Shown here: positions 31,946-33,408 of the stretch, piece after piece
How the letters are laid out: each line of letters begins with the position of its first letter
How positions within the stretch are numbered: the stretch's first letter is position 1
Source: Myxococcales bacterium
Lineage (GTDB): Bacteria; Myxococcota_A; Polyangia; Polyangiales; Polyangiaceae
Direction of reading: 5' to 3'
DNA length: 33,408 nucleotides
Assembly (NCBI GenBank): GCA_021847645.1
Contig: JAJZQG010000081.1
Span: forward strand, 1 to 33,408
Notes under the pieces: model-generated
The model's database searches: none
Told to the model about the DNA's origin: nothing
The model's input: the letters and a program-made list of their open reading frames with translations, nothing else
Made by a program: the position numbers and the translations under genes

Positions 31946-33408
31946 CTGGGCTACCCGGGTGGTGCCTCCGGGTTCGGCACCACGGCCAACTCCGCCGTTG
32001 TCGACTGGGGGTACATCGACGCAACCGCACAGTGGGTCGACTTCGATGGCGATGGCGTTGCCGACTACTGCAGACGCACGGGAGGCACCAACGGGGTCAA
32101 CAGCTATCTCACGTGCACGCTGTCTTCCAGCACCGGATTCGGTGCGACTTACTACTCCGGAGTCGTCGATTGGGGCTACCTGGACGGCACGGCGCAATGG
32201 GTCGACTTCAACGGCGACGGCAAGGCGGACTACTGCCGCCGCGTCGGCGGCACCAATGGCGTCAACAGCTACCTCGCGTGCACCGTGTCCACGGGTACCG
32301 GTTTTGGCACCACGTACGTGTCGGGAGTCGTCGACTGGGGCTACCTGGATTCGACCGCGCGCTGGGTCGATGCCAACGGCGACGGCAAGGCGGACTACTG
32401 CCGCCGTGTCGGCGGCACCAACGGAACCAATAGCTTCCTCGCGTGCACCCTCTCCACCGGAAACGGCTTCGGCGCGACGTACATGTCGGGAGTCGTCGAC
32501 TGGGGCTACCTGGACGGCACCGCTCAGTGGGTCGATGCCAACGGCGACGGCAAGACGGACTACTGCCGTCGTGTCGGTGGCACCAACGGCGTCAATAGCT
32601 ACCTGCAATGCACGCTCAACGCAGACTCGGCCTTTGGCACCACCTACTCCTCCGCCGTCGTCGATTGGGGCTACCTGGACGGCACCGCTCAGTGGGTCGA
32701 TGCCAACGGCGACGGCAAGACGGACTATTGCCGTCGTGTCGGTGGCACCAATGGCGTCAATAGCTACCTGCAATGCACGCTCAATGCCGCCTCGGCCTTT
32801 GGCGCAACCTACACGTCCGGCGTCGTCGACTGGGGCTATCTGGATGGCACAGCACGCTGGGTCGATGCCAACGGCGACGGCAAGACGGACTATTGCCGGC
32901 GCGTCGGCGGCACCAATGGCGTCAATAGCTACCTGCAGTGCACCCTCAATGCCGGCTCAGCTTTCGGCACGACCTATACCTCGGGAGTCCTTGACTGGGG
33001 CTACCTGGATGGCACGGCACGCTGGGTCGATGCCAACGGCGACGGCAAGACGGACTATTGCCGACGCGTCGGCGGCACCAACGGCGTCAACAGCTACCTC
33101 CAATGCACTCTCAACGGCGACGCGGTCTTCGCTACGACCTATACGTCAGGCGTCGTCGACTGGGGCTACCTCGATTCCACCGCGCAGTGGGTGGGCGCTA
33201 CCGCCGCTCGCCCGTCAGCGTATTGTCGGCGGACCGGAAGCATCAACGGCTCGTCGAGCTACGTACAGTGCACCTGGTCCTCGGCCCCCACAAACCAAGA
33301 CCTCCTCACCTCGATCTCCAACGGCCTGGGCAGCACCACAACCATCGCCTACACGCCCTCGTCGGCCTGGTCCAACACCTACCTGCCCGCGGGCATGATC
33401 CTGCAGAG
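31073..33408 (+). CDS. Sec-exported SpvB/Rhs-type protein, second paralog (cut by window end)
   Basis: The reading frame is open from the ATG at 31073 to the last base, 778 complete codons. It has the same signal peptide (M-K-R-L-A-L-L-L-L-C-V-A-A) and SpvB-like domain as the gene at 22547. From about residue 309 it carries eight 55-residue repeats unlike those of the first paralog, then returns to the shared I-S-N-G-L-G-S-T-T-T-I-A-Y segment. By analogy the missing part should contain YD repeats, an Rhs core and a variable C-terminus. GACGGAGG lies upstream of the start; an in-frame ATG at 31046 is also kept in both copies. Role is probably the same as the first paralog: a large secreted or surface Tc/Rhs-like protein with different binding repeats. 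Confidence 0.88.
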   Translation, partial: MKRLALLLLCVAAIATGVRPAAADSTDASKVDPFYGSFGTSVPIAVPEFHGIEPNLSLIYSSTSGNGLAGVGWNLSGFSTIERASPGKGAPAYNASDIVMIDGQAMVPCTAGSTSPSCLTGGTHSTEIENYQRIAFDAGANRWAVTAKDGTKTTYAPVYEVSAGTFRWGVSSVADTKGNTVSYGWWCDGNPTLDCYPNTVSYNGTIVTLYREARPDPITFANGSSIGKTSFRIKTIDVVVANSRVRTYNLTYTTSASTSRSRLSSVQQLGDDTTLDASGAVTGGSSLPAMTLGYPGGASGFGTTANSAVVDWGYIDATAQWVDFDGDGVADYCRRTGGTNGVNSYLTCTLSSSTGFGATYYSGVVDWGYLDGTAQWVDFNGDGKADYCRRVGGTNGVNSYLACTVSTGTGFGTTYVSGVVDWGYLDSTARWVDANGDGKADYCRRVGGTNGTNSFLACTLSTGNGFGATYMSGVVDWGYLDGTAQWVDANGDGKTDYCRRVGGTNGVNSYLQCTLNADSAFGTTYSSAVVDWGYLDGTAQWVDANGDGKTDYCRRVGGTNGVNSYLQCTLNAASAFGATYTSGVVDWGYLDGTARWVDANGDGKTDYCRRVGGTNGVNSYLQCTLNAGSAFGTTYTSGVLDWGYLDGTARWVDANGDGKTDYCRRVGGTNGVNSYLQCTLNGDAVFATTYTSGVVDWGYLDSTAQWVGATAARPSAYCRRTGSINGSSSYVQCTWSSAPTNQDLLTSISNGLGSTTTIAYTPSSAWSNTYLPAGMILQ
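31997..33295 (+). repeat. 165-bp tandem repeats (55-residue unit), eight copies
   Basis: V-V-D-W-G-Y-L-D begins each unit, with TCGAC/TCGAT/TTGAC at 32001, 32166, 32331, 32496, 32661, 32826, 32991 and 33156, exactly 165 bp apart. Each unit has a calcium-type loop (D-A-N-G-D-G-K-T-D-Y-C), R-R-V-G-G-T-N-G and a second Cys 15 residues after the first. The first unit has a variant loop (D-F-D-G-D-G-V-A-D). The eighth has lost the loop (G-A-T-A-A-R-P-S-A-Y-C) but keeps both Cys. Confidence 0.95.
33314..33405 (+). repeat. 92-bp near-identical segment, second copy
   Basis: Matches 24566-24657 with one mismatch (CACAACC here, CACGACC there). It lies directly after the repeat array of the second paralog, at the very end of the window. 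Confidence 0.9.

Noticed and set aside
31997..33295. Regular direct repeats considered as a CRISPR array
   Set aside because: The units are contiguous 165-bp coding repeats without unique spacers and lie inside a protein-coding frame.
31959..33398. Plus-strand frame across the 165-bp repeats giving a Thr/Ala/Ser-rich repetitive protein
   Set aside because: The 165-bp period is divisible by three, so every frame stays open; the frame continuous with the signal peptide and SpvB-like domain is the coding one.

Overview
The window is GC-rich chromosomal DNA from a Gram-negative bacterium, most likely a member of the Myxococcota (Polyangia-like). This is an inference from style. There are many predicted lipoproteins and Sec-exported proteins of unknown function, MopE-type Cys/Asp metal-binding motifs, Cys-His rich 'C-x2-H-x2-C' repeats, Asp/Gly-rich 'DGGAD' tails, and very large secreted SpvB/Rhs proteins. 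I see no tRNA, rRNA, CRISPR array or insertion sequence.

Positions 1-9746 are plus-strand and look like loosely spaced single genes: a C39-like exported protein with four Cys/His repeats, a class I SAM methyltransferase, a soluble transhydrogenase (SthA), an exported protein with an Asp/Pro-rich tail, a 900-residue lipoprotein joining a YncE-type beta-propeller to an alkaline-phosphatase-superfamily phosphoesterase, a lipoprotein with three Cys-quartet repeats, and a two-CBS protein. Positions 9756-13111 (minus) hold a translationally coupled pair: a VWA protein followed by a TPR/HEAT-repeat protein. A tandem ferritin-like gene (13318-14202, plus) sits behind a good sigma70-like promoter with a perfect 16-bp palindrome across its -35 region and spacer. 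It faces a minus-strand redox group (17730 down to 14260): an unusual thioredoxin, a thioredoxin reductase lacking the usual NADPH-binding arginines, and a FadH-like flavoprotein.

Positions 17960-22305 (plus) contain a MopE-motif lipoprotein, then a tight three-gene set: an exported protein with a barrel-like C-terminus, a DUF350 membrane protein and a transglutaminase-like lipoprotein. Positions 22463-33408 are the most striking part. Two directly repeated genes encode Sec-exported SpvB/TcdB/Rhs-type giants, the second cut by the window end. A minus-strand TPR regulator with a C-terminal winged helix lies between them. The paralogs share almost the same upstream DNA, signal peptide, SpvB-like domain and post-repeat middle segment. 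Between these shared blocks they carry entirely different tandem Ca-binding repeat arrays: a 105-residue unit in the first and a 55-residue unit in the second. This looks like modular exchange of the repeat array inside a conserved secreted scaffold.

Family assignments come from motifs read by eye. No database search was run.
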